Made by a program: the position numbers and the translations under genes. A stretch of 64,000 nucleotides of DNA from Sphagnum compactum. Taxonomy: Eukaryota; Bryophyta; Sphagnopsida; Sphagnales. Location: positions 1,426,001-1,490,000 of the forward strand of contig OZ234498.1 of assembly GCA_965153455.1 (NCBI GenBank). Direction: 5' to 3'. This document shows positions 48,549 through 61,199 of the stretch, one piece after another (position 1 is the stretch's first letter; each line of letters begins with the position of its first letter). Below the pieces are notes generated by a model. That model was given only the letters and a program-made list of their open reading frames with translations. It did not search any database and was not told where the DNA came from.

Positions 48549-51500
48549 CCAGCAACTCAGATTAATGTGAACTCAGCCTGATCAAAGAGACAGGAGTAAA
48601 CATCTTGATTGCAGAACCGGTACAATCTATAGATCGTTGTAACAAGGGCTGCTCAATCTAACTCTTTGAATTCTGAACAGGAGCTGAAAATTACTTTTAA
48701 AAACTTGAATATTTTTATATTTAATCTTTTGAAAAGTGAACTTGGAATCTGATGCCAGGTTTGATTTATGTGTGGAAATATAGAACCAAGACAATTCAAA
48801 TTTATCCTTCAGAATTGGAAAACCCTTAAAAACCTTAGAAACCCTAAATGTGCTGGAAAAATAGGACACAAAAGCCATTCCCCATGAGTGACAGCTTCAG
48901 AAGCTGATTCTGCCATTTCTTAATGTATATTAAAACACAGGTAATGCCTTCGTAGCAGATTATGTTCATAATCAGCTTATTTGGAGCACTTTTCTAAAAT
49001 CATTAGCTGCATGCACATTTGTCAGGATTGACCTGGTCCATGGCAGCAACGGCATTTTTAGAACTATAAACCACTGTAGTCGGTGTAACCCTCGAATGTG
49101 CATGTCCAGCACTCCCATTTAATTCCCTAAAATGGAAGGTTGACGTAAACTTGTCAAACTTTATTAAGAAAGCACCCGTATGATGATGAAAACAAAGACA
49201 GAAAAGTGATGAAAGCACACCTCAGCTGGCACTGACTCTTACTTCAAGAATGCCATGCTTGGAGGGCGTAACCCCCTATGAAGAGCTTGTGAATTTAGAG
49301 GAAAGAGGTCTGGCAGAAGAGCAGTGAGTAGAGAAGTTCTGCCAACCAGCGTCCATGAATGTGCAGAAAGATGTCAGGGAAGTATAAAATGCTGAAAACG
49401 CAGCAAAATATGTCTGATATAACTAGAGAGCAAATATACAACGGCATGCTGCCATGTAAGGTAGATGCTCCCTACAATGGACTATGTGAAAGAAGAGAGC
49501 AAAGGTCATCAGGAAGATTCAGGGTAGCACTATAAGTGTAGGATAAAGCCCTAGGGTGGGGGGCATTTCAAAATTAGGGGCCAAGGATGAAGCAAGCAAA
49601 ACTTGTTGCCTTCCTAAACTATAGGAGGCTAGAAATCAAACGAAAAGGGGGCCTAGGAGAGCTAGGGAGTAAGCCAAAAATAAATAAATTATTTTGCCTA
49701 CTTCTTAGCTCAAAAGAAGGAAATGTGTGGTTAGTGGCGTAAAACCACATAAAAGTGTTAGGGAGCAAACAAAAATCGAAAGCCACAAGCACACGATGAA
49801 GAGAGACAAAATATAGACTTACGGCCTATGACTTTTGTCGGTTTGATTTGATCTTTGCATCTTATTTTCTGCACCGTTTTATTTCTCTAACCTTGGCCTC
49901 ATCACCAATTAGAAAACATGCAAGGTATGCATTATCGAAATTATTCATGATAGGAAATCAAGCAATTCAAAAATAATTCAAAAATAAAGAAAAATCTATT
50001 TTGCATCCTACCTCCCAATGAAGCCAGAATAAAACCTGTCCAAATACAAAAAATAAAAGGTAGTTTGATTATGATAATACACTAGCCTATTTCAAAACTT
50101 CCAATTCCAATCAAAGCATATAAATCTATAAAGAGATTGGTATATATAGCTACTTTGGTAGTACTCGTTTTTTGATTCGAAAGAAAAAATCTCTTTTCTT
50201 GGAACATAGTCGACCAAAAAGGGGTCGCTTGATAGCCACTCTAAATAATAGTATAAATATAGATCGGCCTATAACTAATGAAAATAAAGAAAAGAAGTGT
50301 TGGAATAGGTATTATAAATTAACAATTTTACAAAGGCACCGGGCTTATTGCCCTAGGTTTCCTCCTGTTCTTGGCACTAAATAAATAACTGTTTATCAAG
50401 TTCTCTAATAAAGTTAATTAACCACTTAGTACATTGTATTACCATCGAAGAGTTCTAATATATACATATATAGACTTTTCCTCTCTTCGCAACTTGGTTT
50501 GCTTGGCGAATTAAGGGCATGTGTTAGAAGACAATAAGTTAATGAAGAATAAAGAAAAATTTCTTTTCTTTGTTGGTTAAACAAAAGCTGAAAGGATGCG
50601 ATGCATTCAAAGCGTAACCAAATTGGCAATGGAAATGTGATGATTGTATTTAATATTCTTTTGGCCGCCCCTCTTTTGCTATAATGTCTGATTCAGATAA
50701 GGAGTTGGAAAGATGATAGGTAAAGGAGGTTATTGAGACGTCGGATATAGGTGTAATCCCTGTTACGCAGTAATGTCCCGCAAATACTCGATCATTACAT
50801 GAAAGTGGCAACCCCAAAATTCATAGCAAAATGGTTGTAGGAAGAAAATCGAGAGGAACACTTTTGTAAACGAGTTAAACTTTCAGTGCTTGATCCCCTA
50901 ACATACCAAAACTAGTAGTAATTTTGCTTGTTGTAGGATATGTAAGAATAACTATATATAATAAATTATTCTGAGCGTGATGAATATGTAAACAGAAGAA
51001 ATTTTAACCGTTTGCATTAAACTCAAAGTTCTTTCCTGCATACGTGCTCTGGAACCATACAACTTTCTTTAGAAGCATACGGCTCAAGCAGTTCAAATAA
51101 AAAGTCATTTTTTTTCCTAAAAATAAAATAAAAACTTTCACATTTTTTTAATTTTTTGATAAATCTTTTTTTTCACCACCGTCAATTTGAGTTTGTCTCT
51201 TTATACAGTTTCACTATCTGAACTACTTGTTAATTAATATGGGGTTTTTTTTTTCGTTATTCCTGTTATAGCAATATTTTTTTATTTATAAATAGGTTCC
51301 TAACTAAATCCTCCGGCCTTGGTGACTAGGCTAGAAAAACAAAAATGACTCTTTTGATAGCCGTCGTTAAACACCATATGTAATGATAGACTTTCCAGAT
51401 ATACAGACTTGATGAAGTCAATTACATTTTGTAATGGTAGATCAGTAATTTGCTGAACAACAAATGGTAACACCATTTGGTTGGAAAAACCATTGATAAC

Positions 51501-51716
51501 ACGCTTGCTACAAGCACAAGCAAAATTGAAAAAACTTAATAGCCCAAACTTATGGTGTAATCTTGGGTGTCTTCCCTCTGAGAGTGCGGCAACCATCATC
51601 AAGGTTCGTTTTCCTAAATTTTCGATAGTTAGTTTTTGATTCACTTGTTTTCAACTCAATTCTAATCGGATAAGGCAGATTACGTGCTAAGGCATCCTAC
51701 GCAGAGTTTTCCAACT
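48549..51716. other. Flank of the DUF247 gene grading into possible organelle-derived sequence
   Basis: No recognised gene. From about 50.1 kb the sequence looks organelle-like, with balanced composition and open, basic frames such as the 70-codon one at 50172-50384. It may be more of the mitochondrial insert, but I recognise no mitochondrial gene there. The 114-codon minus frame at 51300-51644 lies where the atp1 3' part would be, yet does not match it. Poly-T rich sequence occurs around 51.11-51.29 kb. Confidence 0.4.
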
Positions 51717-52860
51717 CTAGCGATCCCATGTAGATCTCACCTCGCTCACACGACTTACAGATAATCCTATGTTAATAGCAGGTCGAATTCCACGATAAAA
51801 GAGTTCTGTTTCCAAAAAGATTTGTCCATTTGTAATGGAAATAACATTAGTAGGAATATAAGTAGACACGTCTCCAACTTGTGTTTCAATTGCGAGTGAT
51901 GCAGTCAAGCTACCTGCACTAATCTGGTCTGACATTTTAGCGGCTCTTTTTAACACATAAAAATGTAAGTAGAACACATCTCCTAGGAACGCCTCATGAC
52001 CTGGTGGTCGACGTAACAATAATGACATTTGACGATATGCCACTGATTGCTTACTTAGGTCATTATAAATAATAAATGCATGCATTCCATTATTTCAAAA
52101 ATATTCTCCCATATCACAACTTGAATATGGTGCCAAAAATTGCAAAGGAGCATGATCTGAAGTAGTGGCTGCTACAATAATGCGATAATCTAAAGCACCC
52201 ACTTCTGAAAGAATCTTAACCAATTGTGCCACGGTTGAATATTTCTGTCCAATTGTTGCATACACACAATACAATTTTTCCCTATCTTAGGTGCCCTGCG
52301 CGTTGATTTGCTTTTGGTTTAATACGGTATCAATAGCTATAGCAGTCTTTCCAATTTTTCTGTCTCCTATTATAAGTTCTCGTTGACCACGACCTATAGG
52401 AACCAGATTATCTATTGCTTTCAATCTTGTTTGCATGGGTTTGTGCACATATTTACGTGCAATAATCCCAGGGGTTTTAACTTCTACACATCTTCGTTTT
52501 GCAGCGCTTAAAGCACATTTTCCATCAATAGGTACTCCTAACGCATCAACCACACGACATAACAAGGCCTTTCTTACAGGAACATCCATAATAGATTTAG
52601 TGCGTTTGACAATATCTCCTTCTTTGATGGTGATATCACTACCAAATATAATAATTCCAAATTTTCATTTTCTAAATTTAAAGCCATTCCTTTCACACTA
52701 CTAGGAAATTCAACCATTTCCTTAGCTTGAATCTTGTTTAATCCATAAACACATGCAATTCCATCTCCAATTGAGACCACTCAACCGATCTCATCTACTT
52801 GCAATTTAGTGTAGTAATTGGTATTGTTTTGTTCTTATAATGTAGATAGTTCCGTTCCAG
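51717..52860 (-). pseudogene. atp1: Mitochondrial atp1 (ATP synthase alpha) nuclear pseudogene
   Basis: Minus-strand pieces align with plant mitochondrial F1 alpha in order. The N-terminal piece is NYYTKLQVDEIG, stop, [15 protein letters not shown]. Next come [11 protein letters not shown], the P-loop region [14 protein letters not shown] (canonical GDRQTGKT, altered), then [43 protein letters not shown] and [17 protein letters not shown]. Similarity ends there, so the C-terminal third is missing. Premature stops lie near 52781 (CGA to TGA-type change), 52288 and 52108, with at least one further frame break near 52.6 kb. It is closer to mitochondrial atp1 than to chloroplast atpA ([19 protein letters not shown]). 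This is a dead nuclear copy. Confidence 0.85.
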
Positions 52861-53951
52861 CCAATTTGTTCGTAAAGTAATCAAACCTTCTACCAATAAA
52901 TTAAATAATTCCACAATACAAACCTTCAAATTGTGCCCAATTTATCATTGAAGATGATAAATTGGGATGGGGAGGGGGGGGGGATTTGACCAAGTTTCTT
53001 AGAGCCAATAAAGCAAAGAGGGAAGAAAAAATACGAAAAATAAATAAGTTTTTAGGGCGTAGCCAAAATATTTGGGGGGATCGGCACATTTTCTTTATTT
53101 TATGTTCCTTACTTTTTTCCTCTTCGTCAAGCCAATAAAGTAGCAAAAGCCTTATTCTCACTCCCATCACTCGAGTGCAGTGTCTTCACAAAAGGTCAAC
53201 ATTCCTATTGTTTCGGCTTGAAAAAATTGAGTTTGGTTTGAACAAGCAAAGTAAATTATTTGGCATGCCGTAAAATTGAGCTAAACATGCAATTACTATA
53301 CTATGAAATTACATATTTTCAAAATGGTTGTAAGCAATTTTTGCTTACTTTTTATTTGATTTGTCATTATGTGACATTTGTTCCAAAGGACTAGCAAAAT
53401 CAAAATAGCAAAATTCTTGAGTCATCTCTATAGGTTCAGAAACCACATGTTTATCTGAATCATCATAACATACTTTCACAGTTCACCGGTTTCACTGAGT
53501 GTTTGTAATTAGATGCTCTTGGGCATCTTTGCGTAATGCACTTTAGGTGCTTTAGATACCTTGGGCCATGGTATACTCATGGGTTGGCTAGTTCTTATCT
53601 AGAAGGTTGTAACTTCCTAACCGTTGCGGTTTCGACCCTTGCTAATAGTTTAGCACATTCTTTGCTACTTTTATGGAGTCTTGAAGCACGAGCATAAAGT
53701 GCAGATAGCCACGGGGAGTGGCTAAAGCGTTTAGGAGCTTGTAGCAAAAAAAAATATGTATATGTTTTTTTAGCCCTTTTCGTTCTTTCTTCTTGTACTA
53801 GTAATCGTACTCACTCAGCAACAACTCTTACTTTTTAAAAAAAAAGGTTATGTCTCTCAAGATTTTAGCCAATACAATTTTTATCAAAAATTACTTTGCC
53901 CGGCTATGCTCCAATTTCCAAGTCCACAAAACTAGGTCTAAATCCTATTCT
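52861..53951. other. Sequence between atp1 and ccmC relics
   Basis: Probably mitochondrial intergenic DNA carried with the flanking genes, since both relics lie on the same strand. It holds a G-run at 52975-52983 and a GC-richer block at 53.5-53.75 kb. No rRNA, tRNA or known mitochondrial gene is recognised in it. Confidence 0.4.
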
Positions 53952-54165
53952 TTAGACCCCTCTGAGCCTAAAGGTACCCCACATAGATTTCCCCCAAAAA
54001 CCTCCAGTGATTAGAGTAAAAAATGTAAACAAAGCCCCTATTTTGGCATTGATTTTGAAAAATAACTGAAAAAAAGGATGTTTTGTTAGTAAGAACAACA
54101 TGATGCTGATAGCCATTGCAATATAAATAAGTAAACTCATATGAGCAGTAGGAACATGCATACAT
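53952..54165 (-). pseudogene. ccmC: Mitochondrial ccmC fragment (cytochrome c maturation)
   Basis: The minus frame reads MHVPTAHMSLLIYIAMAIS, then LFLLTKHPFF, then IGALFTFFTLITGGFWGKSM and WGTFR. This matches plant mitochondrial CcmC around the HVPAA segment and the first part of the tryptophan-rich heme-handling region. The WGTFWVWD motif is lost after WGTF. Both flanks of the gene are absent. With atp1 on the same strand about 1.1 kb away, it supports a mitochondrial insert in nuclear DNA. Confidence 0.75.
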
Positions 54166-57100
54166 CAACATTCATACAGCTAACATTTAGTAAACTGCAG
54201 GTGCACTGTGTTTGCTTGCACAAATGGTAATATAGAGATGCACTGAATTCAGAGAGGTCTAGACAATAGGGGATATGTGAACATACAAAGGTTTATTTGT
54301 TTCAATTTACCTACGATGTTTGAAGGCAAAACTGGGTAGTTCTAATTATGGATCCTTACAAAAGGCATTGTCCTTTGGATTAAGATGAAGTCTCTTCTTA
54401 TATTCTGCTAACACAGGATGCATATCCCCTACAATGTATTTGGGTGTTAGTATGTTTTCGATGTAACAGTCTAGTTTAGTTACTTATAAAATGACTTGAA
54501 ATTAAAGTATTTTGAACTATAGTATTAATAGGATTCATCAAGATTCCCAAAGAAGTAAAAACTATTACACATACAATTAGGCCAACTTCAATAGAACTTT
54601 TCGATAAGGAAGGCAACGGAGAACTTACATAAGTTTGTATAGAAGCAGTCATATCCTCACTCTCTTTAGTAATAAGTAATTTAACTTTTTCCTACCCCGA
54701 TACACCAGAGTAAGACTTAAACCTAGTGAGTATAAAAATCAATCCAGAGACAAGGAAATTCCGAATAAGAAAAAATGAATAGAATAGATTGATTACACGT
54801 TTAGTGAAGCATACTCAAATTTTGGAGATGAATCCCTAACCGAAAATGAGCCTCACACAACACATTAGTGATAAAATTGATAGAACCTAGATAGAGGAAG
54901 CACCCAATAAATGAAAACTAAAAATGGCTAAATCAATAGATCCTCCAAAATGACTGGTTATACCACTTAAGGGCAATGGACCGTCCATCTAGTACCAGCA
55001 CCCACTTCTACCAAAGCAATAAGAGAGTCCAGCCCTGCCATGGGCTTTACCTATCGTAAAGCACGAGGGAAAATTTATCATGAACCAAACCTATGTAGAT
55101 CACAAGGCCTATAAATGGGAGGGTTTTTGTGCTTACTCATCAATAGTGAGAGGGTTCTTACACCTATAATTAGGCATAATTTCCCTCCCACCCTTGAGGA
55201 GTTGGCATAATACCCGGCCAATTTCTAGGAGGGAAATTCATGGAAATAGGGTGCCCTCCACATACACTACAAATATTTTGGGAGTGCTTTAGGTTTTCGT
55301 AGGATGCTTCTTCTGATTTCCTGCCTTTTTTTGTCTTTGATATTTTGATTTATTCTTAAATTCGCGGCCTAGGTCTGCCACCTGAAACTGAGCCCCTACT
55401 GCCAGATTGCTGCTCCCACCTTCCTAGGCCCATACCTCCGTCTTTGGCTTATCAGGAGTTCAGGGGTTATGATGGGAATGAATCTGTAGTTCCCCAAATT
55501 GAAGTTCCATGGCTTGTTGGTCGAGTAATTAGGTTGTATGTCATACGTAATATTAAAACATTCAGTGTAAGAACTCTCCTTGTCTTTTCCAAGGAGTTAC
55601 AATTTTTTAATTTAGTCTAGAACCCAATAATAACCTTCAATACGCCTACAGCTCTTTTCACCACCTCATCACCTAATTCAGAATCGCAGGATTTTCAATC
55701 CAGCAAAAATCCTGCCTCTCTAAGGGTTTATACTATTAGTGTAAATACACAAATTCTCAAGGTCTCTGAAATAGGCTTGTGCCCAGGGGCTGGAAATGCT
55801 AGACACAACCAATGAGAGCCTTTTGAATTGCTTGGAGTACATCTCATGATAAAACTAGCACTTAAATGTTGTACCTAATAGGTTCATTAACTTGTGCCTA
55901 GGTGTGAAGAAAGAAATTACTACCAATTATGTTCTTCAGATTGGTGTTTTGATTTGTTTTCAAGAGTTGCCTTAGTGAACATAGCACTTAAATGTTGCAT
56001 GTCCATACAGCCCCTCCAAAAGACATACAAATTCTTTTAACAAGTTTCGAGCTTTTAACACATGTTTCTCTGATTTTACTAAGGGGTGAACAAACCCTAA
56101 CAGTTATGTGTAGTATAAATTCAACTTTGCCACTTCCTCCCCCTATTAATGGAGAGGGTGCTCGTAAATTGCTTGTGCTATTTGTTCAGCTAGTTGGCAA
56201 ACTGGCTTTAGCTTATTGCCGTTGGGTTCTTGGGCGGTATTTCTTTGAGAGCCTGTGGAGCCATGCAGCTGTGACAATCCTGGAGTAAGGGGCCTAGCCG
56301 AGGCAGTACCCTGTTTTAGGATACTGCTTGGTAACTTACTACTTATAATCTTTACAATTGTCTACGTTTAAAAAAGTGTTAAGGTTTAGAGGCCGGTGTA
56401 CAGACACTTAGTGTCTCAGAGGTCTGCGAATTTCTGGAGAGTGCTCCTTTGAATTCATGCCCATAGAGGAATTGTAGCCCTACTATTTGCGCACCCACAG
56501 AAAGTTGAATCGTTGAAAAAGATGAAGAAGTGAGTCAGATGTGACCCTCCAAAGTAGGGGGGGGTCAAATGGTGGCAATGAAAAATCACCGTACACTTGG
56601 AAACCTATTACTGAACACTCAAAAAAGTCTTTGAAAATCGCTTAATTGCCTTTATGGTTGAAAGATGATTTGTAGATCATAAGGTTGTTCTCTTATATCA
56701 CTTTAAATCACTTGAATTGAACAAGAAATGAGAAAGTTATTAGCATTGAAAGTAAGAGGAGTAGAAGAGAAGAAAAGAGAAGAAAAACAGGTTTTATCAC
56801 TTGGAAAAGCTTATTTCTCTTCTTGCCCTTCTATCATTACTCCTTTGCCTCAAGTTAAATTGAAGAGCTCAAGTTAGCGCTACCATAAAGTTTTGAATCA
56901 CTCAAAATGGAGAAGAATTGAGAAAGATTTGCCAAAGTGTTCGGTGATAGGTTAGTGTTCGGTGATGGGCTGTTCTTACTTAAGAAGAAATTGTATCCAC
57001 AGAAAAATAAACTCTTATTCATCAGAATCTCCACACAAACCCTATATGGGCCTGTACCACTTTTTACCACATTCAACAGAGAGTGTTGGTGTTCCCTCAT

Positions 57101-57735
57101 GCTGAATGATTTCTTTTCCTGTCGCTTTTTCAACAAAGAAAATTGGGAATTTTATTTTTTTGGAAAAATTCATCAAATACTTGATATTTAACAACTGAAA
57201 AAAAATTCGCTCATGCCCCAACCCATAAACATAAAAAATTGGACAATAAAAGATGAGAGACCTATTCAAAAATCACCTTATGGGCCAATCATCATTGTTG
57301 ACAGATCAAATACAGTTATTTCCTCGTACAGGCCCTCTTGGAGAGTATTTGTAAAATGGAGAATGTTACAGGCCCAAAGCTGGTTTCACACTGTTGGACT
57401 ACTATACTTCATCCAAAAAATACTGTATAGGCCACTTCACTGCTGTCGGAGGAGAGAACTCTTGTGAATTTCATAACTGCGTTTCCTGGCTACTCGCCAA
57501 ATACTACCTGCCCTAGTTGGCCCAACCCACAGGCGACGAATGAAGCTCAAGATTGGCACAGCCAACGTTTTGCGTATTGTTCTGGGGCCCCGGCATCATT
57601 AATTTTTATTTGGAGTTTAATGTTGATTTAGGGTTACAACTTAGTTGAAAAAAGGTGCCACCTTTTCATATCAGAGGTATTATTTCCTCTTTCAATTCTT
57701 GCTTTATATTTTCATGGATTATGTAATTTTCATTT
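54166..57735. other. Non-coding stretch without assignable features
   Basis: Open frames at 55992-56288, 56855-57136, 56937-57191 and 57213-57467 have no recognisable domain, and several overlap on opposite strands. Some may be further organelle-derived or retroelement debris. A purine-rich patch (AGAAGAGAAGAAAAGAGAAG) lies near 56765. No RNA gene is seen. Confidence 0.4.
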
Positions 57736-58480
57736 CCCATAAAGGGGTATTACATTGTCATCAAATCTACATTTAAATTGTGTTTCATATGTGTGTATTG
57801 CATGGTTGGCCATTGCATATTTTTGTTTTCAATATGCCTATGAGTATTGCAATGTCAAATCCCACAAAAAAAGGTTCCAACTATGGGTATTGCATTATCG
57901 ACCCACACGTGCAATCATAATTTAGGGTTTCAATGCAAATATTGCATGGTTGGTTCCATACATAGTGTACATAAGGGATGAATTGGGGGGTATTACATTG
58001 CAAAGTGTGATTTTTGGTTTGCATCAAGGTATTGCATGGTTGGTACCCACCCACAATGCAATTTTTGGTTTAAATGGGGGTATTGCATAATCGATACCTA
58101 TGTTAAGTGCAAGTTTTTGGTTTGCATGGGGGTATTGCATGATCTGTACCCATGCATAGTGTGGTTTGTGGGTTGCATGGGGGTGTTGCACAGATGGCCC
58201 CCATGCTTAGTGTAGTTTTTTAGATTGGCTTGTGGGTATTGTATGGTTGGGTCATTTACATAATATAATTTGTTTTAAGCCTACAAGTATTGCATGTTTG
58301 GTTCTCATGCACACTGTAATTTTTACCAAAACATGTGGTGTTGAAGTGTCAAGTTACATGTCTAATTTTTAAAATAACATATGCATGCAAATATTACATA
58401 TTTAACTTTCATGGGTAATTATTTTGAATAGAGCATGTAAATATTGCAAGGTTGGATTGTAAAATATTATAGGTATTACA
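57736..58480. repeat. Diverged minisatellite, unit about 55-65 bp
   Basis: The phrase GGTATTGCATGGTTGGTACC with variants (GTATTGCATAATCGATACC, GTATTGCATGATCTGTACCC) recurs about a dozen times. Each is followed by a CATGCATAGTGT-like word and TTTTTGGTTTGCATGGGG. Units differ considerably in length and sequence, so the array is old. Confidence 0.8.
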
Positions 58481-58664
58481 AAATCTTTACAACCAAACAT
58501 CACGGTTTATGTAGGTATTATAGACGTATTTTGATTTTTTTAAAATCTTTTAATGCATGCACAAATTGTGCATTGTGTTCTTCAATCAGGGGAAGGATTC
58601 CAAAATTCCAATAAAATTCATATCTGAAGCCCATTGAAGTTGCCATTTTCAAATATGGACTTGG

Positions 58665-59498
58665 TGTCGCAACCCTATTTTGAGAGAGTGTGAGGATGAG
58701 ACTCACACTCTCGAAAATGGGGACTTCGGAGTCTTCCGGGACTCCCAAAACTTCAGAGTTCGATTGCAGGGGTCAAAACACCTCGCATTGAGGAGTTATT
58801 TATATCGTTGAAAAGCTATTGAAGTGTAGATGTCAAAAATGGGCTCGCATGAGTCATTTGGACATCTACAGCACAAGTTATGGCCAAAAGAAGGGTCGGG
58901 AGTCAAACTGACAATTTGACTTCGGACCACTAAAAGTTGGGAATCGACCCGACCTCGGTGCGTGCAGGTGAGGTGCGACACACCGTTGGAAAGCTCTTGA
59001 AGAGAGCTACAACTTTGTTTTAGACCTTGTCCCAATCGAAGGTCTGAGCAAAAAGTTATAGCCTTACAAAGTTGTGGGAGTCCAAACTGGGACAGTTTCG
59101 GGACTCCTCCTTGGGAGTCCCGGGACAAAAAGCCATTCGGATGTAGGCTCTGCGAAGAGATGCAGAGAATACTATATGGGGGAAGGTGGTGGTTTCCCCC
59201 GAGTCCGGGCTGTGGTGAGTTTTGTGAGTCCAGAGTTGCCCGTGACTTGTCCTAGCACTAAAGGTGATCCAAAAAGTGAACTAACCAACTTGTTGGTTGG
59301 TTTGATGCAGATTCGAGTGAGTAACTAAAGCTTGTCATTCTTCCTAGTCCCATCCCGGAGCTTCAGCATGCCCCTTTACCCCTTTTAGTGCTGAAAGTTA
59401 GGAGCGTGCCAGAGTTCCTCACAATTCCGCTGTTTAAGTAAATTAGACCCATCTTGAGTCTAACTAGGAACTTGGGAGCGCGTCACTTGGTGTGGACA
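58665..59498 (-). mobile_element. Solo LTR, 834 bp
   Basis: Begins TGTCGCAACCC and ends GGTGTGGACA, giving TG...CA termini on either strand. Its inner 470 bp match the LTR fragment at 34054-34620 in reverse orientation (GGGACTCC words, ACAACTTTG, AAGTTATGGCCAAAAGAAG). A stem GAGAGTGTGAG/CTCACACTCTC lies at ~58682-58715. Neither a primer-binding site nor internal domains flank it, and no 5-bp target duplication is obvious. It is most simply a solo LTR left by recombination. Confidence 0.6.
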
Positions 59499-59593
59499 CC
59501 TATCATTCAACATAGAGATCAAAACAAAGTGTCAACTAAATACTTATTTTTCACATTCTTGTTTCTTAGATTTTAAAAGATGAATGAAAGGAT

Positions 59594-60590
59594 TTGGACA
59601 TTTCGATAAAGTGGAACATACATAAGAATTTGGCACCACACAAGGAGGTAAAAGTTCCAACTATTAGTAACTTTCTTAGGAATAATACATATGTGGTAAA
59701 TCTCCCATTGCATGTTTTTTTTTCACATCTTTATGTCATACCTCACATAAACATTTTGAGGATTGAATTTATTTTGGCATAGATATGAATGTACATATGG
59801 ATCAAATGACCATTGCAATGACCCAAACCACTTTTGTTGCACCAAAAAAGGTTTAACCTAGTTATCAATCAAAAGATTGTACATTTGCTTCAATGTAGTG
59901 GATATAATTCTTTTATCATAAAACACATACATGAGTAGATGGGTCCCTTACACATGGCCAACATAACCCCAAATCTAAATGGAACAATCCCACTATGGTC
60001 TTTGAATGGAAACTTTGAGGGATTACATATGGATTCAATTGTGTTTGGGTTATATCGTCAAACAAATTTATGGCAAGCACAAAACAATTTGGTGTCAACA
60101 AAAATGCTAGAGAACCCATGATAGGGGATGATTTCATTAAGTAACCAAATATTGTTTATTTAAATTATGAAAAATAAGAAAGGGAGTTAATGTTTACATA
60201 AACACCTAACCATTTTAGTTCAAATTTGGGCATACGACCACTTGAAGGACATGTTTTATTTCGAAGAAGTTAATGTGTTCCAAGTCCCATTTACTATTGG
60301 CATCAAAACACCAATGCAATGTAAATCCATACTCTCCTATGGCCACAATGGGTTTCTTTCAATAAATGCCACATTTGACACCAATGACATTAAATTCCAA
60401 CTTTTCATTTTGATGGGCTTTGATGGGGCACCAAATGGGAATTCCTTTAGCATGGATCATTACAAGTTGACAACTCGTTGATGATTTAGTCAAGTGGCTC
60501 AAAGCTTTAAACGTGAAGGTGTTAAAAGATCATGTCAAATTTAAAACCATGTTGTTTCGTTGTAGATGATGCCCCACAATAATTTAAGGC
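59594..60590 (+). mobile_element. MULE/FAR1-type transposase relic
   Basis: The open frame at 60242-60481 contains MQCKSILSYGHNGFLSINAT followed by FDTNDIKFQLFILMGFD. This matches the start of the MULE transposase catalytic domain (consensus-like DATFGTN...L..L..FD), with the first catalytic aspartate replaced by asparagine (INATF). Upstream (59594-59780, 59939-60121) and downstream (WLKALNVKVLKDHVKF around 60493-60545) frames belong to the same decayed protein. Stops and frameshifts interrupt it. No terminal inverted repeats found. Confidence 0.6.
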
Positions 60591-61199
60591 ATTACAGTGA
60601 ATACCAATCTTATTTAACTTGCCTATTTGTTTTCATGGTTCATACAGATCAATAACATATTAATTTATTTTCATGTCTAAGATATTTACATTTCCACCTC
60701 TTAGCTTAATTAATATGATTTGTGTATGTAAGCATAAGATTGTTTGGAATGAAGAGAGCATCTAGATTTTCCGTTGTGCAATATTATATGTATTAAAGGC
60801 TTGACACTTATATGTAATGGAGAAAATAAAATACATTGATGTGCAACATGCTATCTTTCATGGTTTTCATGATGTGATGTACATGACCATTGACTAGGGT
60901 GAAAATATTGAAGTTTTCAATGGACGTGGGAGAGAGAGAATGATGTGGATACTTGATGAACATAAGTTTAGTTCTTTTCCATAATTGATGAAATTCACAT
61001 CATCGATCTTGCTTCAATGGTTCCTTGTGCTTTTGAACATTTTGTGTCCTAGTTGGCTTTGGTGAGGTTAGTAGTCCAACTTCATAAGTGTGCATAATTT
61101 GGTTCCTTTTTGGTTTACCTCTTGATTTTTTCCCTCTAATTGGATTTCGGGCTTCTAAGGATGGTATTAGGGTTTTAGGATGTTTTTTAATTTGCTTAC
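60591..61199. other. Flank of the MULE relic
   Basis: Probably more decayed transposase sequence at the left. The two overlapping frames at 61000-61315 on opposite strands have no recognised domain. Confidence 0.4.

Noticed and set aside
51300-51644. atp1 C-terminal part or another mitochondrial gene
   Set aside because: It lies where the atp1 C-terminus should be, but the translation does not match the expected LKLELAQYRE-type sequence or another mitochondrial protein I know.
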